Source of the DNA: Gammaproteobacteria bacterium
GTDB lineage: Bacteria; Pseudomonadota; Gammaproteobacteria; Pseudomonadales; Azotimanducaceae
Reading direction: 5' to 3'
DNA: 8,425 bases
Assembly: GCA_026706425.1 (NCBI GenBank)
Contig: JAPOYW010000572.1
Coordinates: 1-8,425, forward strand
Of this stretch, positions 1 to 6,081 are shown in pieces (the stretch's first letter is position 1; each line of letters begins with the position of its first letter). The notes under the pieces are model-generated. The model was not told the DNA's origin and did no database searches. It saw only the letters and a list, made by a program, of their open reading frames with translations. Both the position numbers and the translations under genes were made by a program.

Positions 1-940
1 AGTAGATTTGCGCGATCTTCTGCTCGCGGATGAGGTTTCGGACCGCCGTTGTGGCGACCAGGATTTCGTGGACCGCTATGCGGCGTCCGGTGCCGCCTTC
101 GCCGCTGTGGCCACCACCGGCGTCCTCCCGCTTCAAGAGCGTCTGCCAGATCACGGCATGCAACGGCTCCGACAGAAGCGAGCGGATCGTGTCCATCTCG
201 CCCGCCGGAAACACGGTAAGTATCCGGTCCACGGCCTTCGGCGCCGATGGGGTATGCAGCGAGGCGAACACCAGATGACCTGTCTCGGCAGCGGTCAGTG
301 CGAGCCGAATGCTCTCGAGATCGCGCAGTTCGCCGATCAGGATCACGTCGGGATCCTCCCGGAGCGCGGCGCGCAAGGCACCGGACAGCGTCGACGTGTC
401 CCGGCCCACCTCGCGTTGGTTGACCAGGCTGTTCCTCGGTTCGTGAACGAACTCGATGGGATCCTCGATCGTGAGTATGTGCCCGCGTCGCGTCCTGTTG
501 ACGTGGTCGATCATCGCCGCGAGCGTGGTGCTCTTGCCCGATCCGGTGGGTCCCGTGACCAGGACGAGACCGCGCTGGGCTTCGGCGATCCGCTGAAACG
601 TCGAGCCGAGGCCTAGATCCCGCAATGTGGGAACGGTCTCCGGCACCGACCGGAACACGGCGCCGGGGCCGCGACGGGACTCGAACACGTTCACCCGGAA
701 ACGACCCACCGCAGGTAGCGCCAAGCTGAAATCCGCTTCATGGCGTTGGGCGAAGTCCAGCCGGTCTTTGTCGGTGGCCATGTCTTCGATCCATGCGCGG
801 ATCTCGCGGGCAAGCACGGGTTCGGACACCAGGGGTTCGATGTCGCCATCGACGCGTATCAGCGGCGGCAAGCCTGCGCAGAGATGTATGTCCGAAGCGC
901 CGCGTTCGGTGGCCGAGGCCAAGAAATCCGGAATTGACAT
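1..940 (-). CDS. pilT: PilT, type IV pilus retraction ATPase (3' end beyond left edge)
   Basis: Hexameric cytoplasmic ATPase at the base of the type IV pilus that powers pilus disassembly, hence twitching motility and DNA uptake. I translated the minus strand from ATG 940-938; 313 codons are open to the window edge, of about 344 in P. aeruginosa PilT, so only the C-terminal tail is missing. Visible motifs are the N-terminal GASDIHL (14-20), Walker A GPTGSGKS (130-137, Lys136), Asp box LTIEDPIEFVH (157-167), Walker B LIGELRD (201-207, Glu204), His box GHLVFASLHT (221-230, His222 and His229) and AVRNLIRE (299-306), which matches the AIRNLIRE retraction motif. These favour PilT over its paralogue PilU. 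An extra stretch of about 11 residues, rich in glycine, lies at about 272-287. The gene is divergent from yggS, the usual arrangement in Gammaproteobacteria. The ribosome site (GGTAAAG, about 6 bases before the ATG) is weak. Confidence 0.96.
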   Translation of the reverse strand, partial: MSIPDFLASATERGASDIHLCAGLPPLIRVDGDIEPLVSEPVLAREIRAWIEDMATDKDRLDFAQRHEADFSLALPAVGRFRVNVFESRRGPGAVFRSVPETVPTLRDLGLGSTFQRIAEAQRGLVLVTGPTGSGKSTTLAAMIDHVNRTRRGHILTIEDPIEFVHEPRNSLVNQREVGRDTSTLSGALRAALREDPDVILIGELRDLESIRLALTAAETGHLVFASLHTPSAPKAVDRILTVFPAGEMDTIRSLLSEPLHAVIWQTLLKREDAGGGHSGEGGTGRRIAVHEILVATTAVRNLIREQKIAQIY

Positions 941-1085
941 GCGTGGACTTTACCGTCGGTGGTTCGTCGTCCACGACAGCCAATGACCCCTGCGGCTGTG
1001 CGAGATTTCTGAAAATTCGGCTGACAGCACAGGAATCGCGTTGATTTGGCCCGCCCGGCGCCGACACCGCAGGTTAAACTGCAGC
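941..1085. promoter_or_regulatory. Divergent pilT/yggS intergenic region
   Basis: This 145-base gap must hold the promoters of pilT (leftward) and of the yggS operon (rightward), since no gene fits here. Seen directly: an AT-rich patch at about 1005-1017 including a TTTC-A-GAAA palindrome on the minus strand, a GTCGT-CC-ACGAC palindrome at 966-977, and TAAACT at 1075-1080, which matches the sigma70 -10 consensus at four of six positions just before the yggS start. No convincing -35/-10 pair could be assigned on either strand, so the assignment rests on gene orientation. Confidence 0.4.
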
Positions 1086-1775
1086 GTGGATTGCGACAAG
1101 CGAATCGAGGCGGCCGCCGCCGCCATCCGCCTCGCCGAAGGTCGGACGGGGCGTTCTCCTAGCCGGGTGCGACTGATTGCCGTATCCAAGGCTCGAAGTG
1201 CCGGCGAGATCCGTGCCGCGTACGAGGCGGGTCAGCGGGACTTCGGCGAGAACTATCTCCAGGAAGCCGCCGCCAAGATGACCGCCTTGTCGGACCTCGA
1301 CATCGTCTGGCACTTCATCGGCGCCGTCCAATCCAACAAGACCCGCGACATCGCCCGCCGCTTCCAATGGATCCATACCGTGGATCGCGCGCGGATCGCG
1401 ACTCGCCTCGCCGCGGCGGCGGAACGCCCCCTCGACATCTGCGTCCAGGTCAACATCGACGCCGAGCCCCAGAAGGCAGGGGTCGCCCCGTCGGACCTGC
1501 CGGAACTGGTGGCTCACATCCAAGGGCTAGCGGGCCTCCGCCTGCGCGGTTTGATGGCCATTCCCCGGGCCGACGGCGACCATCGGGCCAGTTTCCGTGC
1601 GCTGCGGTCACTGTTCGATGTCCATGGCGACGATGCCGGCGACCACTGGGACTCGTTGTCGATGGGCATGTCGGACGACTTCGAGATCGCCATCGAAGAA
1701 GGTGCCAACATGGTGCGTATCGGTACGGCAATCTTCGGGCCGCGCCCAACGTCTGCTCGGGAGGTTCCCGCGTGA
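1086..1775 (+). CDS. yggS: YggS/PROSC family pyridoxal phosphate homeostasis protein
   Basis: Cytoplasmic PLP-binding protein of the alanine-racemase-like fold type III family. It has no known enzymatic activity and keeps free PLP and B6 vitamer pools in balance. The 229-residue product (E. coli YggS: 234) carries the PLP-lysine motif RLIAVSK (Lys35), AGQRDFGENYLQE, WHFIGAVQSNK, RLRGLMAIP, LSMGMSDDFEIAIEEGA and the phosphate-binding end MVRIGTAIFGPR. I chose GTG 1086 because translation from there matches the family N-terminus. An upstream TTG at 1041 would add 15 arginine-rich residues foreign to the family. Only a weak AGG lies about 12 bases upstream of the GTG. The last four bases are shared with proC, a pairing common across bacteria, consistent with translational coupling. 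Confidence 0.95.
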   Translation: MDCDKRIEAAAAAIRLAEGRTGRSPSRVRLIAVSKARSAGEIRAAYEAGQRDFGENYLQEAAAKMTALSDLDIVWHFIGAVQSNKTRDIARRFQWIHTVDRARIATRLAAAAERPLDICVQVNIDAEPQKAGVAPSDLPELVAHIQGLAGLRLRGLMAIPRADGDHRASFRALRSLFDVHGDDAGDHWDSLSMGMSDDFEIAIEEGANMVRIGTAIFGPRPTSAREVPA

Positions 1776-2578
1776 ACCGGCGGATCGCCTTCGTCGGGGG
1801 CGGAAACATGGCCTACGCCCTGGCGACACGCCTAGCCCACCGTGCCTATGACGTGGTGGTCTCCGAACCGGTGGCCGAACAGCGGGCGCGATTCGATCCG
1901 CCGGTCTCGACCACGGCGGACAACACGGTTGCGGTCCAGGGGGCGTCGACGGTGGTGCTGGCGGTCAAACCGCAGGTGCTCGAATCCGTCGTTCGCGAGA
2001 TCGCGCCCGGAATGAGCGACGATCAACTCGTCTTGTCCATTGCCGCCGGCGTTCCCATGACCGCCATTGAAACGTGGCTCGGCAACGGTCGTCCGCTGGT
2101 GCGCTGCATGCCGAACACCCCGGCCCTCGTCGGGGCCGGCATAAGCGGTTTGATCGCCAACGCGGCGGTCACCGCCGACCAGCGAAACGAGGCCGAGACG
2201 ATCCTGCGGGCCGCCGGCGAAGTCGTCTGGTTCGACACGGACACCGACCTCGATGCCGTGACGGCACTCTCCGGGAGCGGGCCCGCCTACTTCTTCGCCG
2301 TTATCGAAGCACTCGCCGCCGCCGGGACGAACATCGGGCTCGATCCGGAGACCGCCAAGCGACTCGTGGTCGCCACGGCCCGCGGCGCGGCGATCATGGC
2401 CAGCGACGACGATCCGGCGGAACTGCGGGCGCGGGTTACGTCGCCGGGCGGGACGACAGCGCGAGCGCTCTCTATACTTGGCGAACGGTCGTTTCACGAA
2501 TCCCTCGACGCCGCCGTGCGCGGGGCGTTCGAACGGTCCCGGGAATTGGCACGCGAGGCGTCAGACGAATCCGACTAG
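1772..2578 (+). CDS. proC: Pyrroline-5-carboxylate reductase
   Basis: Catalyses the NAD(P)H-dependent reduction of 1-pyrroline-5-carboxylate to L-proline, the last step of proline synthesis, in the cytoplasm. The product has 268 residues (E. coli ProC: 269). The N-terminal Rossmann domain shows the dinucleotide motif FVGGGNM (7-13) and VKPQ (65-68), followed by MPNTPALVG (113-121). The C-terminal dimerisation and substrate domain shows SGSGPAY (167-173) and the signature VTSPGGTTARAL (222-233). The GTG start overlaps the yggS stop (GTGA) and is preceded by a strong ribosome site GGGAGG at 1759-1764, seven bases upstream. An open frame continues far upstream inside yggS but is out of frame with it and is ignored. 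Confidence 0.97.
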   Translation: MNRRIAFVGGGNMAYALATRLAHRAYDVVVSEPVAEQRARFDPPVSTTADNTVAVQGASTVVLAVKPQVLESVVREIAPGMSDDQLVLSIAAGVPMTAIETWLGNGRPLVRCMPNTPALVGAGISGLIANAAVTADQRNEAETILRAAGEVVWFDTDTDLDAVTALSGSGPAYFFAVIEALAAAGTNIGLDPETAKRLVVATARGAAIMASDDDPAELRARVTSPGGTTARALSILGERSFHESLDAAVRGAFERSRELAREASDESD

Positions 2579-2682
2579 GTAGGTCGGCCGAAGGTCGGGT
2601 GAATTGCTCTAGGTGAATTGAATCAATAACTTGGCTGTGGCCAACGATCTGAACAGCGAGTTTTCAAAGGAGTCCATGGCAG
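2579..2682 (+). promoter_or_regulatory. proC-yggT intergenic region with repeats and palindromes
   Basis: A 104-base gap in an otherwise almost gapless gene series. It contains direct repeats AGGTCGG (2581-2587, 2592-2598) and GGTGAATTG (2598-2606, 2612-2620). Two adjacent palindromes follow: ATTGA-A-TCAAT (2617-2627) and TTGGC-TGTG-GCCAA (2631-2644). It is noticeably more AT-rich than its surroundings. These traits suit an internal promoter or operator for yggT-metX and following genes, but no clear -35/-10 pair is visible. Neither palindrome is followed by a T-run, so it does not look like an intrinsic terminator. Confidence 0.4.
2666..2672 (+). promoter_or_regulatory. Ribosome binding site of yggT
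   Basis: AAAGGAG is the strongest Shine-Dalgarno match in the window. It lies 10 bases before ATG 2683 (yggT) but only 3 bases before an out-of-frame ATG at 2676, which reads Met-Ala-Asp-Gly-stop. The spacing favours ATG 2683 as the yggT start. Confidence 0.7.
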
Positions 2683-3249
2683 ATGGGTGACCCACTGACC
2701 TTCGTCGTCACGCTCGTCCTACGGGTCGCTGCACTGTTGTTCCTGCTGCGTTTCGTCCTGCAGGCGGTACACGCGAGCTTCTACAACCCGGTCTCCGAAG
2801 GCATTGTTCGGTTCACCAACCCGGTCTTGGATCCCGTGCGCAAGGTACTGCGTCCCTACCGGAATCTGGACTTCGCCTCGTTCTTCATGGCCTGGGTGGC
2901 GCACATGCTGGCCGTCACATTCCACATTTGGTCAACCGGGCTGTCGATCGACATCCTCGCCATCTTGACGGACGGCTTGCACACCACGCTTAGCCTCGTC
3001 GTGGGCATCTTCCTGGTCGCGATCTTCGTGTCGATCATCATGAGTTGGATAGCGCCACAGGTCTACTCGCCGGCCGCGATCATCGCCCGGGAACTCGCCG
3101 AGCCGTTGCTCGCCCCGGCGCGACGGATCCTTCCGGCGCTCGGCGGTATCGACCTTTCGCCGATGATTACCATCGTGGTCTTGTTGCTGATCCAGGGTTT
3201 CGCCCTCGGCACTGTGATGCCCTGCCAATACCAATCGTGGTGCGGTTGA
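2683..3249 (+). CDS. yggT: YggT family integral membrane protein
   Basis: Inner-membrane protein of the YggT family. Bacterial function is poorly defined (a role in osmotic or ion stress has been proposed), and plastid and cyanobacterial relatives are linked to cell or organelle structure. The 188-residue product shows two copies of the family unit: FYNPVSEGIVRFTNPVLDP (33-51) and the related segment around YSPAAIIARELAEPLLAP (128-145), the latter followed by GGIDLSPM (154-161). Hydrophobic segments lie at about 5-29, 64-84, 98-123 and 160-178, giving roughly four membrane helices. It is downstream of proC and upstream of metX, as in Pseudomonas. The last dozen residues (after about 176) do not resemble the family and may be a drifted tail. 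Confidence 0.92.
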   Translation: MGDPLTFVVTLVLRVAALLFLLRFVLQAVHASFYNPVSEGIVRFTNPVLDPVRKVLRPYRNLDFASFFMAWVAHMLAVTFHIWSTGLSIDILAILTDGLHTTLSLVVGIFLVAIFVSIIMSWIAPQVYSPAAIIARELAEPLLAPARRILPALGGIDLSPMITIVVLLLIQGFALGTVMPCQYQSWCG

Positions 3250-3258
3250 CGGAATCCG

Positions 3259-3277
3259 GCCCTTCCATGCGAAGGGC
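3259..3277 (+). promoter_or_regulatory. Hairpin with the metX start codon in its loop
   Basis: A perfect 7-base-pair inverted repeat, GCCCTTC (3259-3265) and GAAGGGC (3271-3277), encloses a 5-base loop CATGC whose ATG (3267-3269) is the assigned metX start codon. The repeat is directly visible; a role in limiting or tuning metX translation is inference. It lacks a T-run and is not a terminator. Confidence 0.4.
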
Positions 3278-4433
3278 AAGCCCCTCGCGCTCCCCGGCTG
3301 AGGGCTCCATCGGGCTGGTTGAACCGCGCATAGCCCATTTCGAGGAGCCCTTCGAACTGCAGTGCCGGGAGACGCTGCCGGGGTTCGACCTCGTCTACGA
3401 GACCTACGGTGAACTCGACGAGATCCGGGGCAACGCGGTGCTGGTCTGTCACGCCCTATCCGGGGATCACCACGCGGCGGGCTACCATTCCCCCGAGGAC
3501 GCCAAGCCCGGTTGGTGGGACACCTGCATCGGTCCCGGCAAACCCATCGACACGACCAAGTTCTTCGTCGTTTCACTCAACAACCTCGGCGGCTGCAACG
3601 GCAGCACCGGGCCTCGCACCGTCGATCCCGACATTGGCGAACCCTACGGTGAACGATTTCCCACCGTGACCGTCAAGGACTGGGTGAAGAGCCAAGCGAT
3701 GCTAGCCGACGTCTTGGGCATCTCGCGCTTCGCGGCGGTCATCGGCGGCAGCCTAGGCGGTATGCAGGCGCTGCAGTGGGCGATCGACTTCCCCGACCGG
3801 ATCGCCCACGCGGTCGTCATCGCTGCTGCCGCAAAGCTCTCGGCGCAGAACATCGCATTCAACGAGATTGCCCGGCAGGCCATCCAGGCAGACCCGGAGT
3901 TCCACGAGGGACGCTACCACCAAGCCAACGCGATTCCGCGAAAGGGTCTTATGCTCGCCCGGATGGTCGGACATGTGACCTACCTGTCCGACGACAGCAT
4001 GGGCGATCGATTCGGGCGCGAACTGAAATCGGGAGACATCGGATCGGCCCAGGATGTGCAATTCCAGGTGGAGAGCTATCTCCACTACCAGGGAACTTCG
4101 TTCTCGGAACGGTTCGATGCCAACACCTACCTGCTCATGACTCGGGCGCTGGACTACTTCGATCCGGCGCTGGAATTCGAAGGCGACCTCGTCCGAGTCC
4201 TGGCCGGAACCCAGGCGAAGTTCCTGGTGCTTTCGTTCCTGTCCGACTGGCGGTTCTCCCCGGCACGCTCCGACGAGATCGTCGACGCCTTGATCGAGGC
4301 CCGCAAGGACGTGGTCAGCGCAAAGATCGACGCGCCCCACGGGCACGACTCCTTCCTGCTCCCCAACGAGCGCTACTTCGATGTGCTCGGCGGCTACCTC
4401 GACGCCGTCGCCAGGGGTGGTTCGTCGACATGA
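3267..4433 (+). CDS. metX: Homoserine O-acyltransferase MetX (probably succinyl-specific)
   Basis: Alpha/beta-hydrolase-fold enzyme that acylates L-homoserine from an acyl-CoA, the first committed step of methionine synthesis. The product has 388 residues (Pseudomonas about 379). Motifs include LVCHALSGDHHAAGYH (59-74), GWWDTCIGPGKPIDT, NNLGGCNGSTGP (105-116), the nucleophile elbow GGSLGGMQ (160-167, Ser162), KLSAQNIAFNE, SDWRFSPARS (326-335, Asp327) and the catalytic histidine in APHGHDSFL (His360). The SDWRF segment (Arg329) resembles the form in gammaproteobacterial MetX shown to use succinyl-CoA rather than acetyl-CoA; substrate choice is therefore inferred. The start is uncertain: ATG 3267 fits the family N-terminus best but sits in a hairpin without a good ribosome site. 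TTG 3246, overlapping the yggT stop, and GTG 3237 or 3240 are in-frame alternatives. The gene overlaps metW by 4 bases. Confidence 0.95.
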   Translation: MRRASPSRSPAEGSIGLVEPRIAHFEEPFELQCRETLPGFDLVYETYGELDEIRGNAVLVCHALSGDHHAAGYHSPEDAKPGWWDTCIGPGKPIDTTKFFVVSLNNLGGCNGSTGPRTVDPDIGEPYGERFPTVTVKDWVKSQAMLADVLGISRFAAVIGGSLGGMQALQWAIDFPDRIAHAVVIAAAAKLSAQNIAFNEIARQAIQADPEFHEGRYHQANAIPRKGLMLARMVGHVTYLSDDSMGDRFGRELKSGDIGSAQDVQFQVESYLHYQGTSFSERFDANTYLLMTRALDYFDPALEFEGDLVRVLAGTQAKFLVLSFLSDWRFSPARSDEIVDALIEARKDVVSAKIDAPHGHDSFLLPNERYFDVLGGYLDAVARGGSST

Positions 4434-5032
4434 GACCCGACCTGGAGATCATTGCGGCGCTCGTCAATCCGGACGCACGGGTGTTGGACCTCGGCTGCGG
4501 CAGCGGCGAGCTCTTGAAATGGCTTGCCGCCGAGAAGGGCGTCAACGGCTACGGCATCGAAAACGATTCCAAGGAGATCAGCGCCTGCGTGCGCGCCGGC
4601 GTCAACGTGATCGAGCACGACCTCGACGAGGGCCTAGGACGATTCCCGGACTCGAGCTTCGACATGGTCGTGATGACCGAAACGCTGCAGGCGGTTGCGT
4701 CGCCCTCGGACCTCATCGACGAAATGCTGCGCATCGGCCAGGAGTGCGTGGTCACCTTCCCCAACTTCGGACATTGGCGATGCCGGCTGCACCTTGCCGC
4801 GCTGGGCCGAATGCCCGTCGCCAATCACCTGCCGCACCAGTGGTACGACACGCCCAACATCCACCTGTGCACGTTTCGCGACTTCGAGCGTCTGGTCACG
4901 GCGAAGCGGCTGCCGATCATCGAGCGCCACGTGGTCGATGGCGACTACCGCGTCCAGGGGCGCTTGAACCCGCTCCGCAACCTGTTCGGCACCATTGCTT
5001 TCTACCGGCTCGGGCGGGCCGGTACGACATGA
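4430..5032 (+). CDS. metW: Methionine biosynthesis protein MetW
   Basis: Methyltransferase-like protein that accompanies MetX in many proteobacteria; genetic work in Pseudomonas and Leptospira places it in methionine synthesis, but its exact biochemical role is unsettled. The 200-residue product shows the SAM-binding motif I VLDLGCGSG (18-26), an acidic strand end GYGIEND (40-46), VIEHDLDEGL (60-69), SFDMVVMTETLQAV (76-89) and the MetW-specific segments VVTFPNFGHWRCRLHL (107-122) and WYDTPNIHLCTF (138-149). The ATG overlaps the metX stop (ATGA), and GGTGG 9 bases upstream is the likely ribosome site. The ATGA overlap with the next gene suggests a co-translated metX-metW-DUF4426 unit. Confidence 0.95.
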   Translation: MRPDLEIIAALVNPDARVLDLGCGSGELLKWLAAEKGVNGYGIENDSKEISACVRAGVNVIEHDLDEGLGRFPDSSFDMVVMTETLQAVASPSDLIDEMLRIGQECVVTFPNFGHWRCRLHLAALGRMPVANHLPHQWYDTPNIHLCTFRDFERLVTAKRLPIIERHVVDGDYRVQGRLNPLRNLFGTIAFYRLGRAGTT

Positions 5033-5454
5033 GGAAGTCCGTCCTAGCAGCGTCTGTCGTGCTACTGGTGGTGTGCGCTGCCCACGCCGAGCAGTTCAAG
5101 CGATTCGGCGACTGGCGCGTGCACTACATCGCGTTCAACGCCTCCGTCCTTTCCGCTGAAATCGCCGAGCGCTACGAGATCGTGCGGGGAAGCAACAAGG
5201 GCCTAGTGAACATCACCGCGATCGGGCCCTCCGGGAAAGGAGAAAAGGTCTCGGTGGAAGGCCGGTTCAAGAACCTGCTCGACCAGACGACGAAACTCGA
5301 CTTCCGCGAGATCGACGACAAGGGAACGGTGTACTACCTGGCGGCATTCGACTTCGAGAACGCCGAGAACCTGCGCTTCGAGATCACCGTCGAACTGCCG
5401 AAGCACGGCTCCGAGACCTTTCGGTTCCAGCGCGCCCTTTACCGAGAAGACTAG
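5029..5454 (+). CDS. DUF4426 family exported protein of unknown function
   Basis: Small secreted protein, 141 residues, matching in position and character the DUF4426 gene that follows metW in Pseudomonas and other Gammaproteobacteria. A classic signal peptide is visible: MRK, a hydrophobic core (about 5-18) and an AHA-EQ cleavage site after residue 20, so the mature protein is about 121 residues and probably periplasmic. The cysteine at 16 does not form a lipobox, because Val precedes it. The mature part begins EQFKRFGDWRVHYIAFN, typical of the family start, and is rich in alternating beta-type sequence ending in FRFQRALYRED. It shares four bases with metW, and its TAG stop directly abuts the rdgB start in the same frame. 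Its biochemical role is unknown; linkage to metXW is the only hint. Confidence 0.85.
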   Translation: MRKSVLAASVVLLVVCAAHAEQFKRFGDWRVHYIAFNASVLSAEIAERYEIVRGSNKGLVNITAIGPSGKGEKVSVEGRFKNLLDQTTKLDFREIDDKGTVYYLAAFDFENAENLRFEITVELPKHGSETFRFQRALYRED

Positions 5455-6081
5455 GTGGACGGCCAATCGCCAACGCGTGTCGTTGTCGCGACGGGCAACC
5501 CCGGCAAGGTGAGGGAACTCACCGAGGCGTTGGCCGGACTTTCTTTCGAACTGGTGGCCCAGAGCGAACTCAGCATCGAAGCGGCGCCGGAAACCGCCTG
5601 CACATTCCTCGAGAACGCCCTGGGCAAGGCTCGTCACGCCGCCGGCCAATCTGGTCTGCCGGCCATTGCCGACGACTCCGGCCTCGTGGTCCCGTCCCTT
5701 GGCGGCGCACCCGGCGTTCACTCGGCGCGCTACGCCGGCGTTGATGCGACCGACGCCGACAACAACGCCAAATTGCTGCGCAAACTCGGGATGCGCACGC
5801 CCTGCGCTGCGTACTTCACCTGCTGCCTCGTCTACATCGCCTCGCCGGCCGACCCGTCCCCCGTCGTTGCAGCGGCTCGGTGGCACGGGGAGATCATTGC
5901 TTCGCCCCGGGGCAGCAACGGCTTCGGCTACGACCCGCATTTTCTGGTTCCGAACCTTAAGAAGACGTCGGCCCAACTGCCGCTCAAGGAAAAGAACCGT
6001 CTGTCCCACCGTGGCCAGGCATGCCGCCTGCTCGCCGGACTGCTGGCAGAGAACGGCGGGATGTCCGCGCGCGAACGATGA
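5455..6081 (+). CDS. rdgB: XTP/dITP (non-canonical purine NTP) pyrophosphatase
   Basis: House-cleaning enzyme of the Ham1/RdgB family that hydrolyses dITP, XTP and dXTP to monophosphates and pyrophosphate, preventing their incorporation into nucleic acids. The 208-residue product (E. coli: 197) shows VVVATGNPGKVREL (9-22), TFLENALGKARHAA (50-63), the catalytic ADDSGL (72-77, Asp74 as probable base), GVHSARYAG (87-95), NGFGYDPHF (155-163) and NRLSHRGQA (181-189). The start must be GTG 5455: it is the first in-frame codon after the preceding TAG, and the conserved core begins eight codons later. Only a weak GAGAAG lies upstream, so initiation probably depends on ribosomes ending on the DUF4426 gene. 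It overlaps hemW by four bases. Confidence 0.96.
   Translation: MDGQSPTRVVVATGNPGKVRELTEALAGLSFELVAQSELSIEAAPETACTFLENALGKARHAAGQSGLPAIADDSGLVVPSLGGAPGVHSARYAGVDATDADNNAKLLRKLGMRTPCAAYFTCCLVYIASPADPSPVVAAARWHGEIIASPRGSNGFGYDPHFLVPNLKKTSAQLPLKEKNRLSHRGQACRLLAGLLAENGGMSARER

Noticed and set aside
8..616. Plus-strand ORF of 202 residues at the left edge
   Set aside because: It is antisense to pilT, whose minus-strand translation is unmistakable; its own sequence is low-complexity and arginine-rich.
1041..1085. Longer yggS beginning at TTG 1041
   Set aside because: The extra 15 residues are arginine-rich and unlike the family; GTG 1086 gives a normal length.
3045..3266. Longer metX frame reaching back to 3045
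   Set aside because: This part lies inside yggT in another frame and has no MetX similarity; the family begins near ATG 3267.
3250..3266. SAM riboswitch or other methionine leader before metX
   Set aside because: Only 17 bases separate yggT from metX; there is no room for a riboswitch aptamer.
3753..4346. Minus-strand ORF of 197 residues inside metX
   Set aside because: Mirror-frame shadow of a GC-rich gene; no recognisable motif.
5029..5088. Lipoprotein signal in the DUF4426 protein because of Cys16
   Set aside because: The residues before the cysteine (LVV) do not make a lipobox, and AHA-EQ is a good signal peptidase I site.
5203..6009. Minus-strand ORF of 268 residues across DUF4426 and rdgB
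   Set aside because: Long only because GC-rich codons leave few stops on the opposite strand; it covers two well supported plus-strand genes.
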